A DNA stretch of 64,000 bases, taken from the NCBI RefSeq assembly GCF_038002225.1, contig NZ_JBBOCA010000001.1:7006001-7070000 (forward strand), in the 5' to 3' direction. The position numbers were made by a program, and so were the translations under genes. Below the pieces are notes generated by a model that saw only the letters and a list, made by a program, of their open reading frames with translations, was not told the origin of the DNA and ran no database searches. The DNA is from Paenibacillus sp. FSL R7-0204. Lineage in GTDB: Bacteria > Bacillota > Bacilli > Paenibacillales > Paenibacillaceae. Below, piece after piece: positions 37,003 through 46,062 of this stretch (the stretch's first letter is position 1; each line of letters opens with the position of its first letter).

Positions 37003-37692
37003 ATGGACACATACCGAATTATGATCGTCGACGACGATCCCCATATCTGTGAGATTGTTCAGCTATACTGCCAGCGGGAAGGCTTCGAGTCCTCATCTTG
37101 CCACAGCGGGGCCGATGCTATGCTGCTGCTGGCGTCATTTAACCCGGATCTGATTGTGCTGGATGTGCTGCTGGCGAATGAGAACGGCATTGACTGGTGC
37201 AAGAACGCACGAAATTACACGAATGCCCCGATTGTGTTCCTAAGCAGTCAAGAGGAGGATGAGGTGAAGATCAGCGCCTTGTCCTATGGCGGAGATGATT
37301 ATGTGACCAAGCCGTTCAGTCCGGGCGTACTCATGGCCAAGATCAAGGCCCATCTCCGCAGGGTATCCACGGGCAGAAGGGAACAGCTGCTGGAGCTGCC
37401 GGGACTAACGCTGGATTTCTATGCACAGTCTGTCCATATGGGCCGCAGAACGATTTTTTTGTCGAAAAAAGAATTCAGCCTGCTCTCCTACATGGCACAG
37501 AACGTGAATCAAGTGGTCACTGCCGACACGCTGTTTCACCTCATCTGGGGGATGAAGAGTCTGGAGGATACGCGAACAGTGGCGGTCCACATCAGTAATC
37601 TGCGCAAAAAAATCGAGGACGATCCTGTTCATCCCGAGCTGATCATCACCGTCCGGGGGGCCGGATATATGCTGGTTGCCGGCAAGCGCTGA
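37003..37692 (+). CDS. OmpR/PhoB-family response regulator
   Basis: The 229-residue regulator has a receiver domain with acidic pocket D10-D11-D12, phospho-acceptor Asp54 (LIVLDVLL), Ser81 and Lys103 (TKPF), and a C-terminal winged-helix (~130-229, LSKKEFSLLSYMAQNVNQVV; RKKIEDD; RGAGYMLV). AGGAGAG at 36985-36991 overlaps the kinase end. Partner of the upstream kinase; targets unknown. Confidence 0.94.
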   Translation: MDTYRIMIVDDDPHICEIVQLYCQREGFESSSCHSGADAMLLLASFNPDLIVLDVLLANENGIDWCKNARNYTNAPIVFLSSQEEDEVKISALSYGGDDYVTKPFSPGVLMAKIKAHLRRVSTGRREQLLELPGLTLDFYAQSVHMGRRTIFLSKKEFSLLSYMAQNVNQVVTADTLFHLIWGMKSLEDTRTVAVHISNLRKKIEDDPVHPELIITVRGAGYMLVAGKR

Positions 37693-37731
37693 ACCAGGCG
37701 AATCGCGCTAACGGCTGCCGCTATAACACAA

Positions 37732-38301
37732 TCATCGTGCCCCGCGCCGCAGATCATAGAAATACTCCACCGCCGGATGCTTCCGCTGCATCTTCACGCC
37801 CATCCCCTCGATCCGCTTCCGCCCGACTCTCCGGTCCATCAGAGCCAGGATATTCAGTACTATATCACTGCTCTCCAGGCTCTCCCCGATAGGAGTAACC
37901 AGGAATTTATTCGCCACCACAATGAAATTCGATTTCGTCAGGGCAGCCTGGGCCAACATTAATGCTTTGGCGTGTTCGGTGGTTAAGCGGCTTCGGGCCA
38001 TGATGATTAGGCGATCCTCAGGGATGGGCCCCTTGGCCGTCAGTCTGACTGCTTCAATGTCTTCATTGGTGACGGAAATATGGAGCTCCGGGTCATTCTT
38101 GACCTCCAGCTCGGACGAGTACCAGCGGATAGGGCTGGACTTATCAGTCATGCTGAGAATGTTCTTCTTGTCCACCGTAATATAACAGGTGCCTGATTTA
38201 TCAGGCGAATAGCGGTAAGCGGGCGCCCGGTACTCTACCCGTCCTTCTAAGGATGGGCTGAGGAAGCCCTCCAGTTGTTGCTTGAGTTTGCTCCAGGACA
38301 T
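37732..38301 (-). CDS. Hypothetical protein (SF0329-like)
   Basis: The 189-residue protein starts MSWSKLKQQLEGFLSPSLEG and contains RYSPDKSGTCYITVDKKNIL and ALMDRRVGRKRI. The W-S-K-L-K-x-x-L-E start and overall length match proteins named SF0329 family, of unknown function, though I recall this only loosely. ATG 38301 has GGAGGG upstream. Between RtcB and the two-component pair, it is probably a monocistronic gene. Confidence 0.6.
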   Translation of the reverse strand: MSWSKLKQQLEGFLSPSLEGRVEYRAPAYRYSPDKSGTCYITVDKKNILSMTDKSSPIRWYSSELEVKNDPELHISVTNEDIEAVRLTAKGPIPEDRLIIMARSRLTTEHAKALMLAQAALTKSNFIVVANKFLVTPIGESLESSDIVLNILALMDRRVGRKRIEGMGVKMQRKHPAVEYFYDLRRGAR

Positions 38302-38324
38302 GTAATCCCTCCATCTTGAAAATG

Positions 38325-38348
38325 GGAAAAGGCCTGTCGGCCTCTTCC
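38325..38348 (-). terminator. Probable terminator of rtcB
   Basis: GGAAAAGGCC-TGTC-GGCCTCTTCC is a 10-bp stem with one mismatch. On the minus strand a short T run ends it, 70 bp after the rtcB stop. Confidence 0.55.
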
Positions 38349-38418
38349 AGAAGTTCTATGTTACCATACTTCCCGTCCTTGTTGCCCGCCTGGGAGACTT
38401 CGTGATGGATTATCCCTC

Positions 38419-39645
38419 TCAATCCTTATACGGATCGAACTCATCCGCGCCGGCCATACATACGCCCACCGGCTTCAGCACATGCATAACCTCAAGGGTC
38501 CCGGCGTGCGCGTCCAACACATCTTGCAGCTTCCGGTAGACAAAAGGACTCTCGTCCGTCCCCGCGCCGCGCAGCACTACGCCGAACTGCCGGACCGCCT
38601 CCAGCATTTGCGCTGTCGTAATTTGACCGCCGCTGCGGGTACGGGTTTTATAGTTCATCCGGCCCGCAGCCTGGGTCCGGCTCATGATTCGGCCCGCTCC
38701 ATGAACGGTGCTGTAATAAGCCTCCCGGTTCTCCTCACTGTCCTTCCCCCGGACGATTACGGAGATGTCTCCCATGCTGCCGCCAATGAAGCCCATCTGG
38801 CCGGGTGCGGATGGGGTAGCCCCTTTGCGGACGACGATGACTTCCTGGCCGTTATGTGTCTCTTTCCAGGCATAGTTATGATGGTTATGCACTTCCAGGT
38901 CCGCCTCTGTCCCCAGAATCGCCAAGACCTGCTCGATGACATAGTCTCTTCCCGCATAAGCATAGCGACCGGCCAGCTTCATGGCTCTGTAATACATATC
39001 GCCCAGCTCACTGTTCAGGTCGAGCAGTACGGGCGGCTGATCCATCTTTTCCCCGGGGGCATTCGCCAGGAAGTCTCTGCCTGCCGCCAGGTTAAGAAAT
39101 CCGCTCGCCGTCTTATGCCCGAACCCCCTGCTGCCGAAATGGTTGGCGATCCATACCCGGCCGGTTGCGTCTTCTTCTAGTATGTCTACGAAGTGGTTGC
39201 CGCTGCCGACGGTACCCAGCTGATTCTGCCCCAGGACCTTCAGCTTATCATGTACTCCGCTGCCCACCGCCTTGAACACCGCCCAATCCGGGTCGTCGAA
39301 CAGCTCGTGGTCCACCCGCTCATTATTGATCCGGCCTATGCCGAAGGAGATTCTGCGGGCAATCTCGTCCATGATTCCTGAGAGCCGCGGCCGCAGCTCC
39401 TCTATCTTCAAGCCGGTCCGCACCGCCTTATTCCCGCATCCGATATCGTAACCCACGCCAGACGGAGAGATCTGTCCATCGTACACGACTACCCCGCCGA
39501 TCGGCTGGCTGTAGCCTTTATGATGATCCGCCATCAGCAGAGTCTGCACCACATTTCCGTTCTCCGCACACATCCGGGCCTGCACCAGGGCTCCTTCGTC
39601 CGGCTTCCCCCAGACCCGCACACCGTCAATATTCTGATAAGCCAT
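38419..39645 (-). CDS. rtcB: RtcB-family RNA ligase
   Basis: RtcB joins RNA 3'-phosphate or 2',3'-cyclic phosphate ends to 5'-OH ends in a GTP and Mn2+-dependent reaction, repairing cleaved tRNA and other RNAs. The 408-residue protein has the metal and active-site signatures: IGGVVVYDGQISPSGVGYDI GCGN near residue 50-72, GTVGSGNHFVDI near 143, WIANHFGSRGFGHK near 160, LEVHNHHNYAWKE near 255, KGATPSAPGQMGFIGGSMGD near 275 and STVHGAGRIMSR near 315. The His of the last motif is the GMP-attachment site. ATG 39645 with AGGAGG upstream. Length and motifs are complete. Confidence 0.96.
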   Translation of the reverse strand: MAYQNIDGVRVWGKPDEGALVQARMCAENGNVVQTLLMADHHKGYSQPIGGVVVYDGQISPSGVGYDIGCGNKAVRTGLKIEELRPRLSGIMDEIARRISFGIGRINNERVDHELFDDPDWAVFKAVGSGVHDKLKVLGQNQLGTVGSGNHFVDILEEDATGRVWIANHFGSRGFGHKTASGFLNLAAGRDFLANAPGEKMDQPPVLLDLNSELGDMYYRAMKLAGRYAYAGRDYVIEQVLAILGTEADLEVHNHHNYAWKETHNGQEVIVVRKGATPSAPGQMGFIGGSMGDISVIVRGKDSEENREAYYSTVHGAGRIMSRTQAAGRMNYKTRTRSGGQITTAQMLEAVRQFGVVLRGAGTDESPFVYRKLQDVLDAHAGTLEVMHVLKPVGVCMAGADEFDPYKD

Positions 39646-39818
39646 TATCGTTCAACCTCCTATAATCGGGATCACCGCGATGGTACTGCGGCATCCTCCA
39701 TGCCCACTTAAGCTTCTGTGTCTATATTCGCTTATCGGGGGACCAAAGTACATGGCGGAAGTATTACGAGTTGGGGATATCTAACAATGTAATATAAGTT
39801 ATCGGAATTCAGGAACCT

Positions 39819-39853
39819 AAATAGACCGCCCCGGTAAAGGAATCGGCCTATTT
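39819..39853. repeat. AAATAGACCG hairpin family, copy 1
   Basis: Arms AAATAGACCG (39819-39828) and CGGCCTATTT (39844-39853) pair with one mismatch. First of five dispersed copies in the window. No gene lies in 39646-39897. Confidence 0.6.
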
Positions 39854-39897
39854 ACTATCACATAAGATTATATTCTTTCTGTACGATTACACGGAGT

Positions 39898-40344
39898 TTA
39901 TTTAGTGTCTATAGTTGCAATCTTCTTCACATTATCCCAGCTTATAGTTGCCCCTACGGCTTGACTAATACAACGGAGGTTCACATAAACCGTGCCTTCA
40001 GGTGTATTAAATGGCGTTTGAGTTAAAGTGAATTCTTTGCCATTGGCATTGGCCTTAAGGCTATCCACTGTCATTTTAATCGTTATCCCTGTGGTTTGGG
40101 CCGTAACATTTCCGGTTTTGGAATCCCATTGGACATTCATATTTAAGGCTTCAAATATTTTACGAAACGGTACCATCGTGTTCCCATTGATGATGATGGG
40201 CTTATCATCGAAGCCAAGTGGCTTCCCGTCTACAATAACGGAGCCATACGTGGTTGGTGTCGCTGCACTCACACTGGAGACTGAAATACAGTCTACTGAG
40301 GCCATGATGAAAACAAGAAACGGTATTATAAATTTCAATTTCAT
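39898..40344 (-). CDS. Copper-amine-oxidase N-domain-like secreted protein
   Basis: The 148-residue protein has a signal peptide (FIIPFLVFIMASVDCISV SSVSAA) and a copper amine oxidase N-terminal-like domain (SVIVDGKPLGFDDKPIIING then NTMVPFRKIFEALNMNVQW; YVNLRCISQAVGATISWD). In Paenibacillus these domains are surface stabilisers without oxidase function. ATG 40344 with GGAGGTGAG upstream is chosen. The upstream gap holds a broken copy of the SDR 3' end. Confidence 0.85.
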   Translation of the reverse strand: MKLKFIIPFLVFIMASVDCISVSSVSAATPTTYGSVIVDGKPLGFDDKPIIINGNTMVPFRKIFEALNMNVQWDSKTGNVTAQTTGITIKMTVDSLKANANGKEFTLTQTPFNTPEGTVYVNLRCISQAVGATISWDNVKKIATIDTK

Positions 40345-40362
40345 AAGGCTCACCTCCATTAC

Positions 40363-40434
40363 TCCTTCATCCCTACGCATTCGAGTCCAGCATCGCCGGA
40401 ATAATGATTTCCTTCAAACAGGAAGCCTTGGACA
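40363..40434 (-). pseudogene. Duplicated 3' end of the SDR gene
   Basis: These 72 bp match 41945-42016, the end of the SDR gene. The first 34 bases (40363-40396) are identical, including the stop; the rest is similar. On the minus strand it reads [23 protein letters not shown]. It sits 1.5 kb from its parent with AT-richer genes between, suggesting an integration that duplicated the target's 3' end. Confidence 0.75.
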
Positions 40435-40472
40435 TTGTGTACGTATCCTCTTATGCATATATCCGTACGTTC

Positions 40473-41189
40473 TTATAAAATAAGTAATTTTCCATCACGG
40501 AAATAATAAATATTCTCCCGTTTAAAACCGTACAATCCATTTCTGTGCTTAATATGCGGCTCAAATGTAAATAGTGATCCTTCACTAAGCTTCATCTTAT
40601 TCCCGGACTCAAAGTATTTTCTGTGATCTTTATCGAATTCGATGGTATGCCCCAAATTTCCGGAAAAATCAAGATTAATGTAACCAAGTTGTTGGATAAC
40701 CTCATTCATATATAAGTAGACTTCTTCAAAAGTCATGCCCGGTCTTACAAAATCAATAAATTTGTTATGGAGCTCCTTTTCGGCGTTAATTCCATGTGAA
40801 AATTCTAGTGCAGATTCATTATTGGTATGTGCAAGTGCGTCTTCGGCAATTACTTTTCCATCAATCACTATTAGTGTTCGTGCATAGTCTCCCCAATAGG
40901 CGTTAATCTCTGGACTAAGATCTATGGTCACGATATCATTTCTGCGGACAAATGTATCCGAAGGCTTATACTCCTTACCCGACTCGGACCTAATTGTTCT
41001 CTTCCCAACGTGAACAAATGCCCCTACACCATGATACCAAAAACTATGAATCCCCTTATCTCTCATAATCTCTTCGGTTCTATAGACGATTTCCTTTTCT
41101 GTGATGCCTTCTTTAATTATCCCTCGCAATTGACTTATAGTAGCTTTTGCGATCGATTGAACGTAAGTATACTGTGACAGATGCTCCAC
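40473..41189 (-). CDS. M24-family metallopeptidase (Xaa-Pro/Met aminopeptidase-like)
   Basis: The 238-residue protein has the pita-bread fold with expected metal ligands: IDLSPEINAYWGDYARTL (D and D pair, near residue 92-108), GNLGHTIEF near 176 (His ligand), and LFTFEPHIK near 207 plus GFKRENIYYF near 223 (Glu ligands; the second E is in E-N-I). M24 enzymes cleave N-terminal residues or act on pseudo-peptide substrates. ATG 41189. The gene is AT-richer than its neighbours and lies inside the segment between the SDR 3'-end repeats, so it could be cargo. Confidence 0.88.
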   Translation of the reverse strand: MEHLSQYTYVQSIAKATISQLRGIIKEGITEKEIVYRTEEIMRDKGIHSFWYHGVGAFVHVGKRTIRSESGKEYKPSDTFVRRNDIVTIDLSPEINAYWGDYARTLIVIDGKVIAEDALAHTNNESALEFSHGINAEKELHNKFIDFVRPGMTFEEVYLYMNEVIQQLGYINLDFSGNLGHTIEFDKDHRKYFESGNKMKLSEGSLFTFEPHIKHRNGLYGFKRENIYYFRDGKLLIL

Positions 41190-41304
41190 TCTAAAACCTC
41201 TCTCCCCTTGACCGCGCGGATCGCGGCTGCTGGCATTCTATTAAGTCTGATTCTCCGCAAACCTAAGGCAAGCCATAGGCCTGATGAAAGAGTGACGGCC
41301 CCAA

Positions 41305-41327
41305 AAAGCACCCAAAAAGAGTGCTTT
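41305..41327 (-). terminator. Terminator of the 140-aa gene
   Basis: AAAGCAC (41305-41311) and GTGCTTT (41321-41327) form a 7-bp stem; on the minus strand T-rich bases follow. It ends transcription of the 41344-41766 gene before the M24 gene. Confidence 0.6.
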
Positions 41328-41343
41328 CTTCGGGTTGGACTTG

Positions 41344-41766
41344 TTAGGATGAATCTGAGGTTCCAGGCAACACGATCACTGTCGGATAACCGATATCCTT
41401 GCCACCATGGGCTTGATAATTGAGACCCTTGATCCCGTCTTCTCTTAACTCTGCGGTCTGCCCGCTTCCATAAGTGAATTTATCTTGCTCTATGCGAACC
41501 GTTGCACTAAGCTTATCCATTTCCGCTCCACGAAGGATATGAAGCATACGCTCTTTGAGTATGTCGTACTCCTCTTGCAGCATATTCGCCAGATCATCCC
41601 GGGTGTATATTGCAGCATCATATCCGAATACAATCTCGCCGCTGATCGATGCCCAATATTCTTCACTTACCAGTTCATTTACAGCTTTATGATATTGTCT
41701 ATATGATTTATGAAGGTTAAGGAGATTATACTTATTCTGTTCAACGGTCCTCACCTGCTCCACCAT
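41344..41766 (-). CDS. Hypothetical 140-aa protein
   Basis: Soluble acidic protein (YWASISGEIVFGYDAAIYTR ... LANMLQEEYDILKERMLHIL ... HGGKDIGYPTVIVLPG). No domain recognised. The strong ribosome site GGGGGAGGAG lies 20 nt too far upstream (41787-41796) and serves another ATG in a different frame, so the true N-terminus may be frameshifted. It has a good terminator. It is inside the 1.5-kb segment between the repeats. Confidence 0.5.
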   Translation of the reverse strand: MVEQVRTVEQNKYNLLNLHKSYRQYHKAVNELVSEEYWASISGEIVFGYDAAIYTRDDLANMLQEEYDILKERMLHILRGAEMDKLSATVRIEQDKFTYGSGQTAELREDGIKGLNYQAHGGKDIGYPTVIVLPGTSDSS

Positions 41767-41796
41767 CTGAGCTTTTATAGCTCATGCTCCTCCCCC

Positions 41797-41952
41797 TTAC
41801 CTGCCGATTGTCTGAGCCACTGCGTAATAATTGCGGTTATCGTCTATCAATCTTGCGGCCCCGCCATATTTACGCACCAGGTCTCTTGGCGTCAGCTGCC
41901 CGCCTGCTTCTATGGGCCCCCGAAGCTCTTCTAACCGCGCAACATCCTTCAT
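41797..41952 (-). CDS. Small 51-aa protein next to SDR gene
   Basis: A frame starting ATG 41952, 2 bp after the SDR stop, reads MKDVARLEELRGPIEAGGQL TPRDLVRKYGGAARLIDDNR NYYAVAQTIGR. It looks coding (balanced, basic-helical) and ends immediately before a strong GGAGGAG. It might be a small DNA-binding or antitoxin-like protein. Its start overlaps the 34-bp repeat core. Confidence 0.4.
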   Translation of the reverse strand: MKDVARLEELRGPIEAGGQLTPRDLVRKYGGAARLIDDNRNYYAVAQTIGR

Positions 41953-41954
41953 CC

Positions 41955-42674
41955 CTACGCATTCGAGTCCAGCATCGCAGGAATGTTAATCTCTTTTACA
42001 CAAGAAGCCTTGGACAGGTTCATGACGCATTGCACCAGGGATACGATATCCTGAAGCGGGATCTGTGCACCGTTATAGGCGGACAAGACAGGCTCAGCCC
42101 CCGCCTCCAGCGGAATCTGGGTAGCAATCTCCCCGGGATTGATGACAGTCACACCGATGCCGTACGGCTTCACATGCTCCCTCACCGCATTGGCAATCCC
42201 GCGCAGACCGAACTTGGACGCGGCGAACGAGACCTGGGTGTAGTCATTATGATCCAGGCCTGCCGTAGAACCGATCAAGAAGAGGTTGGCATGCTCAGAC
42301 TGCTTCAGATTCGGTAAAAGCTTCTGGATGCACGTAATCGCCGCAGTCACATTGATGTTAATGATGCTGGCAATCTCAGCCGGGTCGTCCTGTTCAAAAT
42401 CATAGTCAGCGCTGAAGCCCTTGCTCTCCCAGACGCCAACATTATAGATGAATACGTCCAGGGTAACGCCGTTCAATGATTCTGCAATTCGCCCCGCAGC
42501 ATCCGGCTTCGCCAAGTCGGCCTCAATCCAGGTCCGCTGCACTCCATCCTCCAGCTTCATGCTGTCCGGATACGTTCTGGAGACCACCCAGACCTGATCG
42601 CCCGGCACCGGCAGCGCCTTGACGAAGGCCTCTCCTAAGCCCTTGCTTGCTCCGAAAATAATAAATTTTCTCAT
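41955..42674 (-). CDS. Short-chain dehydrogenase/reductase
   Basis: The 239-residue NAD(P)-dependent oxidoreductase has an N-terminal cofactor motif ([18 protein letters not shown]), VFIYNVG near residue 84 (NNAG equivalent), and the catalytic Y-x3-K as [15 protein letters not shown] near 155 (Tyr to Lys spacing not canonical: [10 protein letters not shown]). Substrate unknown. Its ATG overlaps the Dus stop by 4 nt (ATGA), so the two are coupled. Confidence 0.85.
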   Translation of the reverse strand: MRKFIIFGASKGLGEAFVKALPVPGDQVWVVSRTYPDSMKLEDGVQRTWIEADLAKPDAAGRIAESLNGVTLDVFIYNVGVWESKGFSADYDFEQDDPAEIASIININVTAAITCIQKLLPNLKQSEHANLFLIGSTAGLDHNDYTQVSFAASKFGLRGIANAVREHVKPYGIGVTVINPGEIATQIPLEAGAEPVLSAYNGAQIPLQDIVSLVQCVMNLSKASCVKEINIPAMLDSNA

Positions 42675-43675
42675 ACGCCCTCCCTCGAATCCCCAAGCTC
42701 CTCCGCCCCGTCTTGTTCCTTGGCTGCGAATTCATCCAGCAGCGCACGAACCTCGCGGGTGGACTTGGTGTTCATTAGATTATTTCTGAGTTCACTGGCG
42801 CCGCGGAAGCCGCGGACGTAGATTTTGAAGAAACGGGGCAGCGGCTTGAAGGAACGGGATTCCAGCGCCGAATAGTGGTCATGGAGATCCAGATGCAGCC
42901 GTAGCAGATCCATGAGCTCCTTGCTGCTATGCTCCCTCGGCTCCTGCTCGAACGCATACGGATTCTGAAAAATCCCGCGCCCGATCATAATCCCGTCCAC
43001 CCCATACTCTGCGGCCAGCTTAAGGCCAGTCTCCCGGTCCGCAATGTCACCGTTAATCGTCAGCAGGGTATCCGGCGCGATCTCATCCCGCAGCTTTTTA
43101 ATCTCAGGAATCAGCTCCCAGTGGGCATCCACCTTACTCATTTCCTCCCGCGTACGCAGATGGATGGACAGATTCACAATATCCTGCTGCAAAATATGAG
43201 TCAACCAGCCCCGCCATTCGTCCACGCTGCTGAATCCGAGCCGGGTCTTGACGCTGACGGGCAGTCCTCCGGCCTTCGCCGCCTGAATGATCTCCGCTGC
43301 GGTCTCCGGACGGCAGATCAAGCCGCTGCCCTTCCCGTTCTCAGCTACATTTGCTACAGGACAACCCATGTTCAGATCGATGCCCTTGAAGCCTTCTTCG
43401 GCCATACTGATGCTCATCTTCCGGAAATACTCCGGCTTGTCCCCCCAGATGTGCGCGACCATCGGCTGTTCATCCTCGGTGAAGGTTAACCGCCCCCGCA
43501 CCGCCTGCTTCCCCTCCGGGTGAGCATAGCTCTCTGTATTCACGAACTCCGTAAAAAACACATCCGGCCGGCCCGCCGCGCTCACCACATGACGAAACAC
43601 CACATCCGTCACATCCTCCATCGGGGCCAGTATAAAGAAAGGGCGTGGCAATTCACGCCAGAAATTATTTATCAT
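42671..43675 (-). CDS. tRNA-dihydrouridine synthase
   Basis: Dus enzymes reduce uridines in the tRNA D-loop with NADPH and FMN. The 334-residue protein has [15 protein letters not shown] near residue 17, [19 protein letters not shown] near 99-117 (catalytic Cys), [13 protein letters not shown] near 137, and GDIADRETG plus [18 protein letters not shown] near 210-245 (FMN phosphate binding). ATG 43675 with AGAGGT upstream. Followed in overlap by the SDR gene. Confidence 0.95.
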   Translation of the reverse strand: MINNFWRELPRPFFILAPMEDVTDVVFRHVVSAAGRPDVFFTEFVNTESYAHPEGKQAVRGRLTFTEDEQPMVAHIWGDKPEYFRKMSISMAEEGFKGIDLNMGCPVANVAENGKGSGLICRPETAAEIIQAAKAGGLPVSVKTRLGFSSVDEWRGWLTHILQQDIVNLSIHLRTREEMSKVDAHWELIPEIKKLRDEIAPDTLLTINGDIADRETGLKLAAEYGVDGIMIGRGIFQNPYAFEQEPREHSSKELMDLLRLHLDLHDHYSALESRSFKPLPRFFKIYVRGFRGASELRNNLMNTKSTREVRALLDEFAAKEQDGAEELGDSREGV

Positions 43676-43739
43676 ATGAAGTACCTCTCTATGTGCGCCA
43701 GGATAATCCCTTATCCGGCCATAATAAAGCTAAATTATA

Positions 43740-43988
43740 TCATATCTCTGCCTGTCCGGGCAGACAGTAAGGCTCCGGTTCAGTGGCAGGCTCCCAGATG
43801 AAATCCTCAAGACCGTGCACTGTCCCGTACAGATCCCAGGGGAACACCTGGCTCCCGCTGCCGGTCTCGAAGGTATTATCGTAGAAATGCAGCCCCTCCC
43901 GGAAGGCGACCACAATCTGCGACTGGATGAAGTTCGGATGATAGAACCAGATTCTCAGATAAAAAGGTTCACTGAATACACCCGCCAT
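43740..43988 (-). CDS. Small hypothetical protein, 82 aa
   Basis: The frame starts ATG 43988 with GGAGGG 13 nt upstream, and reads MAGVFSEPFYLRIWFYHPNF; composition and codon use are normal. It is aromatic-rich and has no signal peptide or known domain. It lies 18 nt after the UbiB-like gene on the same strand and could be co-transcribed with it. Confidence 0.55.
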   Translation of the reverse strand: MAGVFSEPFYLRIWFYHPNFIQSQIVVAFREGLHFYDNTFETGSGSQVFPWDLYGTVHGLEDFIWEPATEPEPYCLPGQAEI

Positions 43989-44006
43989 AATCTCTTCTGC
44001 CCTCCG

Positions 44007-45971
44007 TTAACTCTTGGGTTTCAGCTGCTTAATCACAGACATCATCAGGATAATCATCCCCGTGCCGAATCCTGACATTGATAAGGGAGCCAGGACGAAC
44101 CGCATGATCTCCCCCTGCACCCAGAAACTTGCCAGCATAACGGACATACAGATCACGGTGAACATCCCAACCGTCAGCGTCCCGATGAAATCCGTCAGAC
44201 TATGATTGTCCTCACGCGCCAGAGTGATCCGGTTCTCCTTCAGCAGCGGCAGCTCCAGCAGCTTCGGGATATAATCCTCCAGCCGCCCCTTCACCTTGCT
44301 TAGCTGCTCCTTGACGATCTCTCCCGTATCCATCTGGTCTGCGAAGGACTGGCTCGCTGCCGATAAGGAGTACGACTCATCCACAGAGGACAAGGTCCCG
44401 TCCAGGGTGATAATCGCCCGGAAGGCCCCGGCCACCGTCGGCTTCAAGGACATGCCCAACTCGGTAATCATCGACATCAGCCGTCTCATCATGACACTGG
44501 TAGGATCAGGCGAGAACGAGGCTTCGGACAAAAGTCTGCCGAGGCGCCGCTCGATCATCCGCACATCCAGCAGCTCCCCTTCTTCACAGACCCCGGCCAG
44601 GCCCTGGGCCATCTGCTTCGTCTCCTTCCGGCTGTAGCCCATCAGGAAGTGGAGCATCCCGGCCCGCTCCTCCTCCGTCAGATACCCCACGGAACCGAAG
44701 TCAATCAGCGCAACCTTCCCGTCCTGGGTCAGCATCAGATTGCCGGGATGCGGGTCGGCGTGGAAGATACCGATCATCAGAATCTGCTGCAGGAAGGCAT
44801 GCATAATCATTTCCGATACTTCATTTGTAACCTTTCGGGTGAACCGGTGCCCTTCAATATATTCCATGGTCAGAATCTGCTTGGTCGAGTACTCGGCGTA
44901 GATCTTCGGCACTTGGATCGGAATATCGTGTTCCTTGAACGCTTGGCGCAGCAGGTTGGTATTCAGCGCTTCAATATCAAAGTCTGTCTCTTCGATCAGA
45001 TTCGTTTTGAAGCCTTGGGCAAGCTGAACTAAGCCGAGTCTTTGGATTTTGGGGGAGCGCTCGGAGAGCCGGCTCACGAATTGGATTAATAAATCCAGAT
45101 CCACGCTCATCTTCTGCTTCACATCCGGACGCAGGATTTTGACAACTACCTTCTCGCCTGTGGACTTCAGCCGCGCCAGATGCACCTGACCGATCGAAGC
45201 GGCTGCGATAGGCTGCATCCCGAAATCTTCATACGTCTCCTCCAGATCGCCGATCCGGCTGTCGATGATCTCCTTCAGCTCCTTCCGGCTGAGCGGCTTG
45301 ACCTGGTCATGCAGGCTGGAGAACGCTTCGATGTATTGTGCCGGGAGCATATCTTTTTTGGTCGATAAGACCTGCCCGAACTTCACGAAGACCCCGCCCA
45401 TGTTATCCAGAATGGCAGCAATCACCTGCGGCAGCTTCGCATGATCCTGCTGGAGCAGATGATTCAGCCCTTTGCGCGAAGCGATCCACAGCAGACGGAC
45501 CATACGCCTGAAGCCGCGCACCTTGCCCATCATATACCCGAGCGGGTTCCCGGACTGCAGCAGCTTGAAATTGAACACGCTAAGCAGCATGTAGACATAA
45601 CAGGAGATAAATAGAATCAGCAGCGGGTAATAGATGAACATCACCCTGACCATCTCCGCTTCGGAGGGAACCACAGGCTGCTTGAAGTAGGTTGAGGTTA
45701 GGATCAGAGTTACAATAGATGTGCTGAACAAGATAGCTACCATCAACTGGAACTGTTCATGCTTGAAGGTCCTGATGCTGCTTATGATGAAATACAGAAT
45801 GAACGTCACGACAATAATGCTGCTCATATAGAATTGCTCCAGCACCTGGACCAGCATACTGACCGCCACCGCGCTGATAAGCGGCATCACGAGCTTATGC
45901 TTCGCATTGAATATATAGGCAAGCGCTGTGAACACACCGAAACCTACAAGCATTACTATGAAAAAGAACAT
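44007..45971 (-). CDS. ABC1/UbiB/AarF-family atypical kinase with membrane segments
   Basis: The 654-residue protein has N-terminal membrane helices (four in the first ~130 residues), a UbiB kinase-like core and two C-terminal membrane helices. The core shows VFVKFGQVLSTKKDMLPAQY near residue 199 (KxGQ motif), AAASIGQVHLARL near 260 (A-rich loop), VVKILRP near 282 (ATP-site Lys), FHADPHPGNLML near 423 and ALIDFGSVG near 440 (metal Asp). Family members assist isoprenoid-quinone synthesis or lipid handling. ATG 45971 is used; the earlier GTG adds an unlikely tail. Confidence 0.9.
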   Translation of the reverse strand: MFFFIVMLVGFGVFTALAYIFNAKHKLVMPLISAVAVSMLVQVLEQFYMSSIIVVTFILYFIISSIRTFKHEQFQLMVAILFSTSIVTLILTSTYFKQPVVPSEAEMVRVMFIYYPLLILFISCYVYMLLSVFNFKLLQSGNPLGYMMGKVRGFRRMVRLLWIASRKGLNHLLQQDHAKLPQVIAAILDNMGGVFVKFGQVLSTKKDMLPAQYIEAFSSLHDQVKPLSRKELKEIIDSRIGDLEETYEDFGMQPIAAASIGQVHLARLKSTGEKVVVKILRPDVKQKMSVDLDLLIQFVSRLSERSPKIQRLGLVQLAQGFKTNLIEETDFDIEALNTNLLRQAFKEHDIPIQVPKIYAEYSTKQILTMEYIEGHRFTRKVTNEVSEMIMHAFLQQILMIGIFHADPHPGNLMLTQDGKVALIDFGSVGYLTEEERAGMLHFLMGYSRKETKQMAQGLAGVCEEGELLDVRMIERRLGRLLSEASFSPDPTSVMMRRLMSMITELGMSLKPTVAGAFRAIITLDGTLSSVDESYSLSAASQSFADQMDTGEIVKEQLSKVKGRLEDYIPKLLELPLLKENRITLAREDNHSLTDFIGTLTVGMFTVICMSVMLASFWVQGEIMRFVLAPLSMSGFGTGMIILMMSVIKQLKPKS

Positions 45972-46062
45972 CCTCCAGCCCCCTGTATCCGCTTCATTAT
46001 TCCCAATATAGCACACTAGGCTGAAGATGCGGAAACAGGATAAAGGCGCAGCCACCCCGCCG

